A stretch of 64,000 nucleotides of DNA from JANXZS01 sp963797255 (GTDB lineage: Bacteria > Acidobacteriota > Terriglobia > Terriglobales > Acidobacteriaceae). The stretch is from contig CAWCOV010000019.1 in the NCBI GenBank assembly GCA_963797255.1, positions 1 to 64,000 of the forward strand, read 5' to 3'. Made by a program: the position numbers and the translations under genes. Of the stretch, positions 1-9,149 are shown one piece after another; position 1 is the first letter of the stretch; each line of letters opens with the position of its first letter. Under the pieces are notes generated by a model. The model searched no databases. It was not told the origin of the DNA and saw nothing but the letters and a program-made list of their open reading frames with translations.

Positions 1-30
1 ACCTCTCCCTTACCACTTGGGTACCGCGCC
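1..30 (-). tRNA. partial tRNA-Cys (5' half, cut by window start)
   Basis: Read on the minus strand, these 30 bases start with a GGCGCGG acceptor strand, then TA, a D-arm with CCC/GGG pairing around an AGTGGTAA loop, and the first bases of an anticodon stem (GAGGT). This matches the 5' half of bacterial tRNA-Cys. The anticodon lies beyond the window edge, so the identity is inferred from the conserved 5' half only. It lies about 110 bases downstream of a tRNA-Gly on the same strand, consistent with a tRNA cluster. Confidence 0.55.
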
Positions 31-141
31 GGGTTGGAACTACCTTTCAGATAGGCGCAAGGCAGTGTGTCAGCCTGGGCTCTCTCAAGCTCTTTATCCA
101 AATAGGCGTAAGAGGGAACCTTCCCGAGCGGCTCGGCTGAC

Positions 142-216
<75 letters not shown>

Positions 217-283
217 TCGGTACTCATCGAGTATAGCTACAGGGCCCGCCCGGGGTCAACGAACCGGGCCCCGCATATCGACT

Positions 284-1009
284 TCAGATCACACCGTGCT
301 GGCCGCGCGTCGCAGCGCCCGCGCCCGCTTCTATGCTCACAATCTCGCCATCCCGCATGTGCAGAATGCGATCCGCAATCGACGCCGCTTCGGGATTATG
401 CGTAATCATCAGCACCGTTTGCTTGAACTCGCGGTTGGAGCGCTGCAGCATTTCCAGCACCGCCTCGGAGTTCTTCGTGTCCAGATTGCCCGTCGGCTCG
501 TCAGCCAGCACAATCGCAGGATGCGTGATCAGTGCCCTCGCAATTGCGACTCGCTGTTGCTCGCCGCCCGATAATTCTGAGGGGCGGTGCTGCAGACGCC
601 CGGCAATCCCCAAAAGATCGGTCAGATTGTCCAGGTATGCCCTGTCCAACGGCTCGGTGCGTCCGGATATGTCGTAGGCGATATCGATGTTGTCGATCGC
701 GGAGAGTGTCGGCAGCAGATTGAATTTCTGAAACACAAACCCGATCTTCGACTTTCGCATGCGGGTGCGTTCCGCGTCTGACAGCGCTGCGAAATCCACG
801 CCGTCGATATGCACATTGCCTGAGGTCGCGTGCGTTAGTCCGCCGAGCACGTAAAACAGTGTGGACTTGCCGCTTCCAGAAGGGCCGACCACGCTGACAA
901 ATTCTCCCGGCTCAATTTGAAATGAGACGTTGCGCAGGGCCAGAACTTCAATCTTTCCCGCGTGGTAAACCTTGCTTAAATGTTTGGTGGTGATGATAGG
1001 CTGCACCAT
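284..1009 (-). CDS. ABC transporter ATP-binding protein (MacB/LolD type)
   Basis: A 241-residue nucleotide-binding subunit of an ABC exporter or lipoprotein-release type transporter; it would hydrolyse ATP at the inner face of the cytoplasmic membrane. Visible motifs are Walker A GPSGSGKS (residues 42-49), Q-loop FVFQK (91-95), signature LSGGEQQR (146-153), Walker B with DEPTGNLD (170-177) and switch His in MITHN (201-205). The phrase GEQQRVAIARAL and the overall length fit the MacB/LolD/FtsE-like subfamily. I chose the ATG at 1009 because the family normally starts just before the first beta strand; an in-frame start at 1036 would add nine residues. No permease gene is adjacent, so the partner is elsewhere or outside the window. 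The next gene upstream is a receiver protein on the same strand. Confidence 0.9.
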   Translation of the reverse strand: MVQPIITTKHLSKVYHAGKIEVLALRNVSFQIEPGEFVSVVGPSGSGKSTLFYVLGGLTHATSGNVHIDGVDFAALSDAERTRMRKSKIGFVFQKFNLLPTLSAIDNIDIAYDISGRTEPLDRAYLDNLTDLLGIAGRLQHRPSELSGGEQQRVAIARALITHPAIVLADEPTGNLDTKNSEAVLEMLQRSNREFKQTVLMITHNPEAASIADRILHMRDGEIVSIEAGAGAATRGQHGVI

Positions 1010-1089
1010 TCGATTGTAAACGGTGTGGGCGAGCAACGGCGGGAGGCCTGGAATCCTCCCCGCCCAGTGGTCCCGTCCAATTATGTGGC

Positions 1090-1545
1090 CTACGACGCGG
1101 CTGCAACGCTCGTAAGAACTGGCGAAGAGAAACTCTCCTCGCGCTGCGTCACGGGCCGTTGACCAGCATTCCGCCTGGGGCCGCGCTTACGCGCAATCAG
1201 CATGCGAACTCGGTCCAGTATTTCGGCCGCCGTGCAGGCCCCTTTCGGCAAAAACGCATCGGCGCGATTAGCGCGCTCAAACTCTTTCACGCTGCCGCTC
1301 AGGATCACCATCGGGACCTCAGGCGACATTTCCTTCATTCTGCGAATCAGCTCATTGCCATCCATTCGCGGCATCACCAAGTCACTCAGGACCAGGTCCA
1401 CGCCACCTTGCGTGAACAGTTCCAATGCGTCTTCAGGATTCGTGGCGCTTACCACTCGATAGCCCCGGGTTTCCAGCATGAATTGTCGAACGGAGAGCGC
1501 TTGTTCATTGTCGTCAATGCAGAGAATCGTTTTCTTCGGCCTCAT
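1090..1545 (-). CDS. single-domain response regulator (CheY-like receiver)
   Basis: A 151-residue protein made almost entirely of one receiver domain. The acidic pair D11/D12, the phospho-acceptor D55 in VLSDLVMPRMDG, the S83 switch residue in ILSGS and K101 in FLPKG are all present, so it should accept phosphate from a histidine kinase. The C-terminus (after about residue 118) is a basic low-complexity tail with no output domain, so it probably acts by protein contact. The start at 1545 is preceded by AGGAA; an upstream in-frame start at 1599 lacks such a site. No kinase gene is adjacent. The ABC ATPase gene follows about 80 bases downstream on the same strand and may be co-transcribed. Confidence 0.88.
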   Translation of the reverse strand: MRPKKTILCIDDNEQALSVRQFMLETRGYRVVSATNPEDALELFTQGGVDLVLSDLVMPRMDGNELIRRMKEMSPEVPMVILSGSVKEFERANRADAFLPKGACTAAEILDRVRMLIARKRGPRRNAGQRPVTQREESFSSPVLTSVAAAS

Positions 1546-2085
1546 GATTTCCTGACTGCTCTTGTTTTTCGAGCGGAGCTCACTCGAGGCGCACGTCATC
1601 GTGCACCCGTTAAGGCGATGGGTGGCACAACCCGGCCTGGTGAAACAGAACGCCGCTCCGCAACGCTGAGAGAAAAAAGAGCAAGCTCTTCTGCTCCGCG
1701 CACGCGGTGCCGCACTCCCCAGATTCAGACCGGGTTGCGGAGAGCAAAAGTCGCCGACGTTGGTTGCCTCGCACCGTGCGAACCTTCGTCGATCCGCATC
1801 CTTTCACGGCAGCTGGCCGGAACATGGCAGATTAATACGAAATCGCAACTGGGCGCGCACCGCTGGCGGCCTCTTGCTCTAACTCAAGTTGTGGATCTAT
1901 AGGCGAAAGTTGCAGACCGAAGTATTTCCGGAACGCTTGCCAAGACTACGAAGCACGATCCCACATGTAAACGGGGAAGATGGAGCGAAAGGGTGATGAA
2001 TTTTTCGCTGGCCTTTCAACAATTTTTGTCGACACACCTTAAACACTGGCGATTTCGATGCCTCTGCCTGTTGAAAGCATGTGCA
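1546..2085. other. intergenic region, about 540 bp, no convincing gene
   Basis: This gap lies between the receiver gene (upstream side) and the 3' end of the phzF-like gene, both on the minus strand. It should contain the promoter of the receiver gene. A long open frame crosses it on the plus strand (starting inside the receiver gene), but it is antisense to the receiver and its product is R/H/T-rich with no recognisable domain. I see no tRNA or clear terminator hairpin. Confidence 0.4.
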
Positions 2086-3000
2086 TCACGCAAGGAAAAA
2101 CCTCCCCTTTGCAACAGGAACAGTGCTGCCACCTACAAGAATTTGGCTCACACTTTCGCCTTCGCGATGCGCGCGCAGGTATAAATCGCTCGGCCTTCCC
2201 ATCTCAACGCCCTGTCGAAGGTGCACCTTTTCATCCGATGCCACAAATCCATGTCGAACCAGGTACGAAATCGCGCAACCCGCAGCCGATCCCGTCGCAG
2301 GATCTTCACCGTTGTAGAACTGCATGCGCGCGCGCCATTCGTTTCCATCCCCATCGGAGTCTTCGCGTGCAATGCAGTAGAAAAACTTCGCGTCCTTGTC
2401 TCGTAGATACTCGTCCGCAAGCGACAGAGGCACTCGCAATCGCGACAGCACATCGACAGACGCAAGCGGCACAATCACGAAAGGAACGCTTGTGGATGTG
2501 GTCTGGATAGGCATGGAGGGCGCCAGATCCTCTACCTTGAGCCCGAGAGCCTTCGCCACCAATGCAGCGTCATGCAGCGCTCCGAACGAAGGATTCGGCT
2601 GCGTCATCTCGCCGAATCGTGATCCGCTCTCAAAACGTACTGGCACCTTACCCGCTTTGAGATTCAGCACTACAGTCTCCCTCCCGTCAACTTGTTCCAC
2701 CTTGAATGGCAAGTACTCGCGGATCATCGACGCCGTTCCCAATGTGGGATGACCCGCAAACGGCAGTTCCTCCTGCACGGTGAATATCCTCACGGTCATG
2801 CCCTGCTCGCGTTCTTCGCGCTCCTCACGTCGAATCAGGAATGTAGTCTCGGAGAGATTCATCTCGCGCGCAATCGCCTGCATCTGTTCCGTGCTCAGAT
2901 GGCCCGCGTCGGCAAACACCGCCAGTTGATTCCCCGCAAGCTGCCTATCTGTGAAGACATCGCACAGCCAATACTCAAGACCCTCGCCGTCAACCGTCAT
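2086..3000 (-). CDS. PhzF family isomerase/epimerase-like protein
   Basis: A 304-residue cytosolic protein with the two-lobed diaminopimelate-epimerase-like fold of the PhzF family. Seen: an N-terminal strand followed by the conserved FTDRQLAGNQLAVF segment, the catalytic-type Glu51 in MNLSETTFL, the EELPFAGHPTLG motif and, near the C-terminus, GEDPATGSAAG. In the family, PhzF itself isomerises a phenazine precursor, but most members act on unknown small molecules; no phenazine genes lie nearby, so a phenazine role is not supported. The start at 3000 has a strong ribosome-binding site, GGAGGAAACAGC before the ATG, which decides against the longer frame beginning at 3084. It is divergent from the M23 peptidase gene, with 141 bp between the two starts. 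Confidence 0.88.
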   Translation of the reverse strand: MTVDGEGLEYWLCDVFTDRQLAGNQLAVFADAGHLSTEQMQAIAREMNLSETTFLIRREEREEREQGMTVRIFTVQEELPFAGHPTLGTASMIREYLPFKVEQVDGRETVVLNLKAGKVPVRFESGSRFGEMTQPNPSFGALHDAALVAKALGLKVEDLAPSMPIQTTSTSVPFVIVPLASVDVLSRLRVPLSLADEYLRDKDAKFFYCIAREDSDGDGNEWRARMQFYNGEDPATGSAAGCAISYLVRHGFVASDEKVHLRQGVEMGRPSDLYLRAHREGESVSQILVGGSTVPVAKGRFFLA

Positions 3001-3141
3001 GCTGTTTCCTCCAACCACACCGTTGTTCTCAATAGATTGGATTTGCGATCCCGACGCTGCAAATTCTCGCCGACTCTCTGCCACCCCTTAGCTGGCTTTG
3101 CGGCTTGTGGAACAATACGCAGAGCAGCCATTTGGAGCTCA

Positions 3142-4050
3142 ATGTTTTTTCGACGCACATCCACCGCTCTATTTCTCGGCGCACTTGCCGCCTGTCTGTT
3201 GCTCATACCTGTATTGCACGCGCAATCGTCCACTGGCGTCCGCAGCGTTTCCTGGACCCCGCAGCCGCTGCGAGTAGGCTCTCCCTGCATGTTCACGGTG
3301 GAACTTGCTCAACCCGCAAAAGCCGTCAAAGGAACGTGGTTTGGTCACGAGATAATCTTCTCTCCGGGACCTGGCAAGAAGATCTGGTATGCACTGGCGG
3401 GCGTTGATGTCGAAGGAACTCCGGGAAAACAAGACATCGCTCTCGAAGTCTCAGTAGCCGAAAACAGCACGTTGAAAATCACCCGCAGCGTGGACATTCT
3501 GCCATCGACTTACAAAACGTCAACGTTGAGCGTGCCGAGCAAATTCACTGAGCCGGACGCAGCCACACTCGCGCGCATTGCCGCCGATAAGAAAATAAAA
3601 GACGCCGCATTTGAGCAGCAGATGCCCGAAAAGGAGTGGCAAGGAAAATTTCTGCCGCCCGTACACACGCCGTTCACCGAAACCTTTGGCACTCGCCGCG
3701 TCTTTAACGGCACTACCGCCAGCATTCATCGCGGACTCGATTTTCGTGCAGCTGTCGGTATGCCCGTCTCGGCGTCAAATTCCGGGGAGGTCATCCTTGC
3801 GCAGCCTATGTTCTTTGAGGGTGGACTCGTCGTCATCAACCACGGTCAGCAGTTCATGACCCTCTACATGCACCTGTCGAAGATTGAGGTCACTGCCGGA
3901 CAGCATGTGCGCAAAGGTCAGGAGATTGGACTCAGTGGAGCTACTGGCCGCGTCACGGGCCCGCACCTGCACATGGCTGCGCGTTGGCAGGGAGCCTATG
4001 TCGACCCGCAGAAGCTATTCCTGCTCGCGCTGCCTGCTTCCGCAAAGTAG
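3142..4050 (+). CDS. secreted M23 family metallopeptidase (LytM/lysostaphin-like)
   Basis: A 302-residue exported protein. Residues 1-26 form a signal peptide (two basic residues, a long hydrophobic run, and cleavage near LHAQ). Residues of about 30-150 form a beta-rich N-terminal region of unknown type. The C-terminal part carries the M23 domain with zinc-binding HRGLDF (H and D) and HLH near GRVTGPHLHMA, plus the LYMHL strand. Such enzymes cut peptidoglycan cross-links in the periplasm or act as activators of amidases. The ATG at 3142 follows GGAG with suitable spacing; the open frame extends far upstream but that part is antisense to the phzF-like gene. The gene is convergent with the YbaY-domain gene, whose 3' end starts 4 bases after this stop codon. 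Confidence 0.9.
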   Translation: MFFRRTSTALFLGALAACLLLIPVLHAQSSTGVRSVSWTPQPLRVGSPCMFTVELAQPAKAVKGTWFGHEIIFSPGPGKKIWYALAGVDVEGTPGKQDIALEVSVAENSTLKITRSVDILPSTYKTSTLSVPSKFTEPDAATLARIAADKKIKDAAFEQQMPEKEWQGKFLPPVHTPFTETFGTRRVFNGTTASIHRGLDFRAAVGMPVSASNSGEVILAQPMFFEGGLVVINHGQQFMTLYMHLSKIEVTAGQHVRKGQEIGLSGATGRVTGPHLHMAARWQGAYVDPQKLFLLALPASAK

Positions 4051-4054
4051 AAAC

Positions 4055-4981
4055 TTAATTCACCTGCTTCAACTTGATCTCCACGTGGTCAGGATTTCCG
4101 CGGGTTAATACCGGATAGGCCGTGTCGTTGATCCAAGTGAGTTTTCCGTCCGACGTAATCCGCGCTTGCACCGCATATGTGTGCGCCGGAACAATCTGAC
4201 TTGAATCAAACTTGATCTCAAACGCAATCGGCACTTGCGTCGTCGTCGTGATCTCCTGCTTACCTACGATCCGGGCCGGCGCATCGGCGAGCGACACATC
4301 CGCCAAGGTGACTTCCAGCAGCGATCCTGACGGCAAGGCGATGCGCTGCATATATGTAACCGAACCAGTTACACTGTTCTCGCTGGACTCCTCATTTGCC
4401 TCAGTAGGCTCAACATATTCGCTCTGCACCGGCTTTCCCTGCGCAATCATTCGGCTTCCCTGCAGCTTATAGATCGTCGTCTCGAGGAACTTTGGGCAGC
4501 ATGCCGGGCCGTTCGGAGCGTCAGGAGCCAGGCGCACCACGGACAACAGGCCATTTGTAACCGTGACTGATTGAATAGATCCCCAGGCGCGGTCGCCGCC
4601 ACTGATGGTCGCTAGCTGGGTCACTTGCCCTTTTACCAAGCCGAAGACGAAGCCCTCGCTAAACACACCACTTCCACCTGAATTGCAGGCCGACAGCACA
4701 ATGGCCTCTGTGCTTCCGTCCCCTCCAATATCTCCGTAGGCGATGTTGCCAATCTTGAAATAGAAGCGGTCAGGCTTAGTGCGCTCGTAGACACCGTTTT
4801 TTACCCGGATGGGAGTCTTGGAACAGGAAGGGCGATACGTAAAGTTCTTGAAGTCTGCCGACTGAATTGTCAGCGGTGTGGCTGCAGAGGGCTTCTGCGC
4901 ATTGACCGGGTGCGACGAAAAAAGTCCCACGAAGACGATGCCCAGGACGGAGGCCAACATGGCTGTTCGGGCATTCCGCAT
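4055..4981 (-). CDS. secreted protein with C-terminal YbaY/YscW-like domain
   Basis: A 308-residue protein with a signal peptide (about residues 1-29, cleavage near VNAQ). The middle (about 45-190) is a beta-rich segment with GDGSTEAIVLSAC resembling FG-GAP-like secreted proteins and several cysteines. The C-terminal 100 residues contain the pattern VTLADVSLADAPA, then a strand with FEIKFDSSQI, and YPVLTRGNPDHVEI; this is the layout of the YbaY/YscW domain found in outer-membrane lipoproteins. I see no lipobox, so it is predicted to be soluble in the periplasm or exported. Its role is unknown. Upstream (5118-5133) lies a perfect 6-4-6 palindrome that may be regulatory. Confidence 0.72.
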   Translation of the reverse strand: MRNARTAMLASVLGIVFVGLFSSHPVNAQKPSAATPLTIQSADFKNFTYRPSCSKTPIRVKNGVYERTKPDRFYFKIGNIAYGDIGGDGSTEAIVLSACNSGGSGVFSEGFVFGLVKGQVTQLATISGGDRAWGSIQSVTVTNGLLSVVRLAPDAPNGPACCPKFLETTIYKLQGSRMIAQGKPVQSEYVEPTEANEESSENSVTGSVTYMQRIALPSGSLLEVTLADVSLADAPARIVGKQEITTTTQVPIAFEIKFDSSQIVPAHTYAVQARITSDGKLTWINDTAYPVLTRGNPDHVEIKLKQVN

Positions 4982-5117
4982 GACGTCAAGCTCTCCAGTT
5001 GGTCAGGTGTACGAGCCGCCTTTCTCGACTTGAACCGGGCTCATCCTTCAACTATATATAGCGATAAAGCGGGAAGGACTGTGCCTTTTCCTGAACATGT
5101 GGCGACTCGCCGACAGC

Positions 5118-5133
5118 GCGATTCCATAATCGC
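5118..5133. promoter_or_regulatory. perfect inverted repeat GCGATT-N4-AATCGC
   Basis: A 16-bp perfect palindrome (6-bp arms, CCAT spacer) between the start of the YbaY-domain gene (4981, 137 bp away) and the stop of the VWA gene (5154). No T-run follows on either strand, so it looks more like a protein-binding site than a terminator. No regulator can be named. Confidence 0.35.
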
Positions 5134-5153
5134 TTGATTATCAGCAATATGCG

Positions 5154-6242
5154 CTACTGCTGCGCTTCCTGCCCCAGCGCGTAGTAGCCTTTCCGCGCCT
5201 GCACCTTCAGCCCGTCGCCCTTGCACTGGACATCGACGTGGCGATAGCCACCATCCAGCGTCGCATTCGTGGGAGTGTAGCTGGCGAGGTACTGCGTACG
5301 AAGTTCGTCTTCGATCTGTTTGAATGCAGCTTCCAGCTTTTTGCCGTTGTTGCCAACATCGATCACCCGTCCGCCCGTCTCATCCGCCAGCTTCTTCATG
5401 GCAGCATCGCCGGTGTAGCCGCCAATCATCCCGCCGTAGTAAAAGCCTCTGTCTGCAATCATCAGCACGTAAACGATGGTGTTCGATTTCTGGGCCGCTT
5501 CAATGGCAGACTTTACGTTTTCCTGGCTCCCTACGTCTTCTCCATCGGTCAGCAGAATCATGGCTTTGCGCCCAGCTTCCAGCTTCAACTTTTCGTTTGC
5601 CGCCAGGTACACTGCGTCGTAAAGCAAAGTTCCCTTGGGAGTCCCGTGGACGGGAACAGGCCCTTGTCCAATTCCCGGCACGCCCATCGCGCCATTTCCG
5701 CCAGCGGTATTAATCACCGCCTTGTTCATCGCCCGTTCCAACTGGCGGGGATTGCTGGTATAGTCCGACAGCAAATCGACACCTACGTCAAAAGAGATCA
5801 GGAAGGCCTCATCTTTCGACCGCAGCACGCGCTCGAGAAAGGCGGCGCCGGTCTGTTGCTCCATGGGCAACACATTCTGCTGGCTACCGCTCGTGTCCAG
5901 CAGGATGCCAAGCGTCAACGGCTGGTCTGCCTCGGCGGAGAAGTTCTTCAGCTTCTGCGGCACCTTATCTTCAAGCACACCGCAATCGTCCCGCGTCAGG
6001 TTCGGAATCAGGCCGTTGTGCTTGTCGTGGACGGTGAAGTACAAGCTAACCAGGTTGACGTTGACCTTCAGGGTCTCCACCGGGGCGTCGCGATTGGTGT
6101 CCTCGCTGGTGTCCGGAGCAGTGCTCGTAGGAGCCTCCCCCGGTGAGGGGGCAAGCTGAGCAAACAAGGGGGTTGAGACCATGGAAATCAGCAGCGCCGT
6201 TCGCAAGACACGAGAAAGCATGTTCCTTAGACGGATATTCAT
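5154..6242 (-). CDS. secreted VWA-domain protein (acidobacterial VWFA-related)
   Basis: A protein of about 362 residues with a hydrophobic N-terminal signal (RTALLISMVSTPLFAQ) and a von Willebrand factor A domain. The domain carries an intact metal-ion site DTSGS after LGILL, a later LLTDGEDVGS segment, and a C-terminal YLASYTPTNATLDGGYRHVDV strand region that is typical of the acidobacterial VWFA-related family. These proteins are exported and probably bind protein ligands through the metal site; their biology is not established. The exact start is uncertain: ATG codons at 6257, 6242 and 6227 are in frame and none has a strong ribosome-binding site. It is divergently arranged with a paralogue beginning at 6368. 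Confidence 0.85.
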   Translation of the reverse strand: MNIRLRNMLSRVLRTALLISMVSTPLFAQLAPSPGEAPTSTAPDTSEDTNRDAPVETLKVNVNLVSLYFTVHDKHNGLIPNLTRDDCGVLEDKVPQKLKNFSAEADQPLTLGILLDTSGSQQNVLPMEQQTGAAFLERVLRSKDEAFLISFDVGVDLLSDYTSNPRQLERAMNKAVINTAGGNGAMGVPGIGQGPVPVHGTPKGTLLYDAVYLAANEKLKLEAGRKAMILLTDGEDVGSQENVKSAIEAAQKSNTIVYVLMIADRGFYYGGMIGGYTGDAAMKKLADETGGRVIDVGNNGKKLEAAFKQIEDELRTQYLASYTPTNATLDGGYRHVDVQCKGDGLKVQARKGYYALGQEAQQ

Positions 6243-6367
6243 GACAGAAGTCAGCATAGCAAGCCGGGCGGGGAGAAGGGGTTGAATCTGGTACTCTGAG
6301 AGTTGGCTATGCCCGCCGGGGTGGAGTTCCGGGCATCTCATTTTCTGTCAGCTTTGGGGGTTCTCTG

Positions 6368-7690
6368 GTGAGTGTTGGATTTGCATCGATCATGCTGGCT
6401 TTCTTGTTCCTGGGCCAGCCGCAACAGCAAAAACAAGATGTGCCCGACGCGCCCGCCCCCCAGAGCGGCTCCTCGTCGAGTGGACTGGCTGACGGCCCTA
6501 CCCCTCAGACCACAAACAGCAATGGCCTCGGCGACTTGCGCAACCAGATCGCTCCCGGTAAATCGGCTACGCCGGAATCCCCAACCGGCACTGATTCCTC
6601 TTCGACCACACGGCCCGTACAGCTTCCGCCCACTCCACGCCCCTCCGAGCAGGAAGAGACTCCGGACATGTTGCCCGAGCCCGGCCAAGGCCCCGTTACC
6701 ACCATCCGGGTTCCCGTGAATTTTGTTGAAGTCCCCGTGACGGTTCGGGATTCCAAGGGCCATCTTGTCTCAGGTCTTACTTGGCGCGATTTCCAGATTT
6801 TCGAGAACAATCAGCGGCAGAAACTTCAGCTCTTCACCGTGGATCCGTTCCCGTTATCGATCGCCTTCGTCATCGATCAAAGCCTGCCCCAGGACACCAT
6901 GGCCAAGGTCAACGATTCGCTCGCCGAAATCGTGAATGCCCTTACTCCGCAGGACGAAGTCGCCCTCTTCACCTACAACAACGGCGTCGAAAACCCAACC
7001 GACTTTACTGCTTCGCAGAGCGCGCGCTTGAACATGGCGATAGCCCGCTCCAAGCGGCCCGGCCGTGACATGGGCGTGCCTGTCAATTCTGGACCACTCG
7101 CCAGTGGGCCACAAATCAACGGGCACTCTATCGATCCCAACCTGACCCCACAGCGCGGCAACAGCAGTGGAGTCATGACCATTCCGAAAGAAGTGCATAC
7201 CCTGAACGACGCCATCCTGGCCGCGGCAAAAGCTACAGCCAGCCAGCAGAAAGGCCGTCGCCGCGTAATTTACGTCATCAGCGATGGCAAGGAAGCTGGC
7301 AGCAAAGCGACCTATAAGGAAGTTGTCCGCTACCTGCTCACCAATAAAATGGCCGTGTACGGAACCCTGGTCGGCGACGCGGCTACCTGGGGCGTCGGAT
7401 ACCTCGACAAGATTCACATCTGGGGATTGCCGCAGAACAACATTCTGCCCAAGTACGCGCTTGCCACTGGCGGAACACTCGATGCAGAAGGCTCCGTCAG
7501 CGGTATAGAGAAATCCATCGCGAATCTGACGACTGCCATGCGCACGCAGTACACGCTCGGCTACATCAGCCATCAGCCCCTGCTCGATAGCAAGTACCGC
7601 AATATCGATGTCCGCGTCACCCGGCCCAATCTGGATGTCATCACGCGTGCCGGCTACTATCCTGCTGCGGCAGACGCCCGCCCGCAGTGA
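6368..7690 (+). CDS. secreted VWA-domain protein, paralogue of the divergent neighbour
   Basis: A 440-residue exported protein starting at a GTG codon preceded by GGGGG; an ATG at 6392 would shorten the signal peptide. After a signal and a long proline/serine/glutamine-rich linker (about residues 18-105), it carries a beta strand (NFVEVPVTVRD), then a VWA domain with IAFVIDQSLPQD, VIYVISDGKEAG, and the C-terminal QYTLGYISHQPLLDSKYRNIDV motif shared with the divergent neighbour. The metal-ion motif is degenerate (DQSLP rather than DxSxS), so metal-dependent adhesion may be lost. The linker is typical of surface proteins. The stop codon overlaps the start of the EamA transporter gene (TGATG). 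Confidence 0.87.
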   Translation: MSVGFASIMLAFLFLGQPQQQKQDVPDAPAPQSGSSSSGLADGPTPQTTNSNGLGDLRNQIAPGKSATPESPTGTDSSSTTRPVQLPPTPRPSEQEETPDMLPEPGQGPVTTIRVPVNFVEVPVTVRDSKGHLVSGLTWRDFQIFENNQRQKLQLFTVDPFPLSIAFVIDQSLPQDTMAKVNDSLAEIVNALTPQDEVALFTYNNGVENPTDFTASQSARLNMAIARSKRPGRDMGVPVNSGPLASGPQINGHSIDPNLTPQRGNSSGVMTIPKEVHTLNDAILAAAKATASQQKGRRRVIYVISDGKEAGSKATYKEVVRYLLTNKMAVYGTLVGDAATWGVGYLDKIHIWGLPQNNILPKYALATGGTLDAEGSVSGIEKSIANLTTAMRTQYTLGYISHQPLLDSKYRNIDVRVTRPNLDVITRAGYYPAAADARPQ

Positions 7691-8589
7691 TGCTCGGATC
7701 TTCGGCCATGGCTGCCACCAGCCTTGGTTTGGCGGCCGCGGTTTTTTGGGGCGGAGGCGACTTCACTGGTGGACTCGCAACGCGCCGCGCATCCCCATTT
7801 GTAACCATTGCGGTAGCACACGGCATCAGCCTCGTAGCGCTTCTTGCCATTGTGCTCGCATGGCACATCCCCGCGCCCAGCCCCTATATCCAATTCATGG
7901 GAGTGCTAAGCGGCATCGTCGCCGGTCTCGGCGTTGTGCTTTTCTACAAGGCACTATCGCTGGGAGGCATGGGCCTTTCCGCTGCAATTGCAGGACTAAT
8001 TTCGGCTGCGATTCCGGTGATGTTTTCATTCCTCACGGAAGGTCTGCCGCATCCGCTCCAGATACTCGGCATCCTGCTCGCCGTGATAGCCATCTGGCTC
8101 ATCGCTTCCGGGCCCGGTGCCACAGCGCCTAGAACGCTCGTCATGGCGACACTCGCCGGCATTAGCTTCGGCATCTATTTCATTCAACTCAAAATTACCG
8201 GCGCAGGAGGAGTTACCTGGGCCCTCACCCTCGCTCGCGTGGGTAGCTTTGTATTGGCTATCAGCGTCTGTGCCATTCAGGCCGCGATTCGCACCTTCCG
8301 TCGCAATGGTCCGACCTTAGCTGACGCCGCGGAAGCGCGACACTCCTCACTTTTCAATCCTGCATTTCTCGCGCTCGCGGTGCTCACCTGCGTTCTCGAT
8401 ACGGGAGGAAATCTCTTTTACACGCTGGCCACCACCGTCGGCAGGCTCGACGTTGCCGCCGTCGTCTCCTCCCTCTATCCCGCTGTGACCATTCTGCTCG
8501 CTGCCCTTGTGTTGAAGGAAAGAACCACGCGAACGCAGACTGTCGGAATGCTGCTGGCGCTCGCAGCCGTGGTGCTGATTTCTCTTTGA
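7690..8589 (+). CDS. EamA/DMT-superfamily transporter
   Basis: A 299-residue integral membrane protein with about ten hydrophobic segments arranged as two EamA repeats (roughly residues 8-140 and 150-298). Signature features include FWGGGDFTGG near the N-terminus and the late ASLYPAVTILLAALVLKERTT segment of the second repeat. Drug/metabolite transporters of this type export amino acids, nucleotides or other metabolites; the substrate cannot be told from sequence. The ATG at 7690 overlaps the TGA of the preceding VWA gene, suggesting translational coupling. A GTG one codon earlier is possible. Confidence 0.9.
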   Translation: MLGSSAMAATSLGLAAAVFWGGGDFTGGLATRRASPFVTIAVAHGISLVALLAIVLAWHIPAPSPYIQFMGVLSGIVAGLGVVLFYKALSLGGMGLSAAIAGLISAAIPVMFSFLTEGLPHPLQILGILLAVIAIWLIASGPGATAPRTLVMATLAGISFGIYFIQLKITGAGGVTWALTLARVGSFVLAISVCAIQAAIRTFRRNGPTLADAAEARHSSLFNPAFLALAVLTCVLDTGGNLFYTLATTVGRLDVAAVVSSLYPAVTILLAALVLKERTTRTQTVGMLLALAAVVLISL

Positions 8590-8798
8590 GTGTTTCGAAA
8601 ATTGTGCCGCGGAACAACAGGTGATTTTTTGCACGTTGCAACGGGCGGAAACGTGTATGCGTCGCCGCTTAGCAGGAATTTGACTTTAGCAGGGATAACT
8701 CCATGCCGCGGGAATCTGCACCGCGGCTCACGGAATCATTGCGAGATATATAACATCGTCCGTCGTTTGCACGCGGACTGGTTCATTGCGAAACGCAG

Positions 8799-8987
8799 CT
8801 ATTTCGGCTCGATGGGGGTCGACGGCGGCGTTTCCTTCGGTGCGTCCGGCGTGCCCTTGATGCCGTCCTTGAACCCGCGCATCGCCTCGCCCAGACCCTT
8901 ACCTAATTCTGGCAGCTTGCGAGGCCCGAACAGCAACAACGCGACCACCAACACTACCAGCAGATGCCATGGTTGAAACTCACCCAT
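8799..8987 (-). CDS. tatA: Sec-independent translocase TatA/TatE family protein
   Basis: A 62-residue protein with the TatA layout: a short periplasmic N-terminus (MGEFQPWH), one transmembrane helix (LLVVLVVALLLF), the FGPRKLPELGKGLGEAMRGFKDG hinge and amphipathic helix, then a proline/threonine-rich cytoplasmic tail. TatA oligomers form the protein-conducting part of the twin-arginine translocase in the cytoplasmic membrane. AAGGAG precedes the ATG with good spacing. No tatB or tatC is adjacent, so the other components must lie elsewhere. The 209-bp gap on its 3' side (8590-8798) has no gene I can support. Confidence 0.93.
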   Translation of the reverse strand: MGEFQPWHLLVVLVVALLLFGPRKLPELGKGLGEAMRGFKDGIKGTPDAPKETPPSTPIEPK

Positions 8988-9149
8988 AAAAACTCCTTGT
9001 GCTTCCCACTCTACGGAACGTTTCCGATCACGAAACCGGATCTATCCCTATCGCCCATATTGTCGCACAATGCGACGATCTTCTTCATCCAGCCCCGAGT
9101 CCACGCTTGACTTGCCGTTCGCCCTGCAAAATCCGCCGCTCTCAACCGC

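Noticed and set aside
1159..1902. Plus-strand open frame of 247 codons over the receiver gene and its upstream gap
   Set aside because: Its first half is antisense to the receiver; the second half has no protein-like pattern.
2692..3141. N-terminal extension of the M23 peptidase in the same frame
   Set aside because: It is antisense to the phzF-like gene, and the GGAG-ATG at 3142 followed by a signal peptide is the natural start.
5238..6146. 302-codon open frame opposite the VWA gene
   Set aside because: Antisense shadow of the VWA gene with no recognisable domain.
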